From assembly GCA_045645165.1 (NCBI GenBank), contig JAZRIF010000134.1, forward strand, positions 1 to 5,115: DNA of 5,115 nt. The letters are read 5' to 3'. The number at the start of each line of letters is the position of its first letter. The first letter of the stretch is position 1. Below, piece by piece: positions 5,091 to 5,115 of this stretch. Both the position numbers and the translations under genes were made by a program. The notes beneath the pieces are model-generated. The model was not told the DNA's origin. It made no database searches and saw nothing but the letters and a program-made list of their open reading frames with translations. The DNA comes from CAMEON01 sp045645165 (GTDB lineage: Bacteria; Bacillota; Clostridia; Oscillospirales; CAG-272).

Positions 5091-5115
5091 AAGAGGAACT
5101 TCTTGAAAGAAGTTC
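5091..5115 (+). terminator. Hairpin cut by the window end, probable operon terminator
   Basis: GAACTTCT (5096-5103) pairs perfectly with AGAAGTTC (5108-5115) around TGAA, beginning 38 bases after the kinase stop codon. The A-rich AAGAG just before the stem predicts that the bases after the window read CTCTT or similar and continue into a T-run. The stem may therefore be longer than seen. It could instead be an intergenic repeat. Confidence 0.5.

Noticed and set aside
3802..5091. 429-codon open frame on the - strand opposite the sugar kinase
   Set aside because: It is a shadow of the kinase gene: it starts in the 3' flank and lacks recognisable motifs, while the + strand has a complete kinase.

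Overview
The window looks like chromosomal DNA of an anaerobic gut-type Bacillota, probably class Clostridia. This rests on GC-rich coding sequence between AT-rich intergenic stretches, strong GGAGG-type ribosome binding sites, TTGACA/TATAAT-like promoters, intergenic DNA crowded with short palindromes, and a NahK-type kinase/nucleotidyltransferase pair. The assignment is inferred from style and not from a marker gene. All four supported genes lie on the + strand. They form two independent two-gene units, each with its own promoter candidate and a terminator or terminator-like hairpin behind it.

Unit 1 (about 295-2600): after the terminator of an off-window gene (8-41) comes a gene-free stretch of about 320 bases, ending in a perfect TATAAT box. 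Next is an 82-residue protein resembling the small accessory proteins of phage tail modules. It overlaps by one base (TAATG) with a 637-residue protein. That protein has a phage tail-fibre-like N-terminus, a beta-rich middle region, a short heptad coiled coil, and a C-terminal calcineurin-like metallophosphoesterase with a complete set of metal-binding motifs. No capsid, terminase, integrase or lysis gene is visible. The pair is either the edge of a prophage or tailocin outside the window, or a stranded or domesticated tail-effector cassette. A rho-independent terminator follows.

Intergenic region 2525-3020: about 500 bases without a credible gene. It contains the terminator, then a composite palindromic element: two inverted copies of a degenerate AAAATGC-type heptamer array (30 of 32 bases complementary), each flanked by hairpins. 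A very good promoter follows (TTGCCA, 17 bp, TATAAT).

Unit 2 (2917-end): a sugar-1-phosphate nucleotidyltransferase (308 residues) is followed 4 bases later by an APH/choline-kinase-fold sugar kinase of the N-acetylhexosamine 1-kinase type (368 residues). The natural reading is a salvage route: the kinase makes a sugar-1-phosphate and the nucleotidyltransferase converts it to an NDP-sugar. The exact sugar and nucleotide cannot be read from the sequence. The window ends within a hairpin that is probably this unit's terminator.

The most notable items are the isolated phage-tail-like phosphoesterase cassette and the composite inverted-repeat element. Neither can be proved novel from this window alone.
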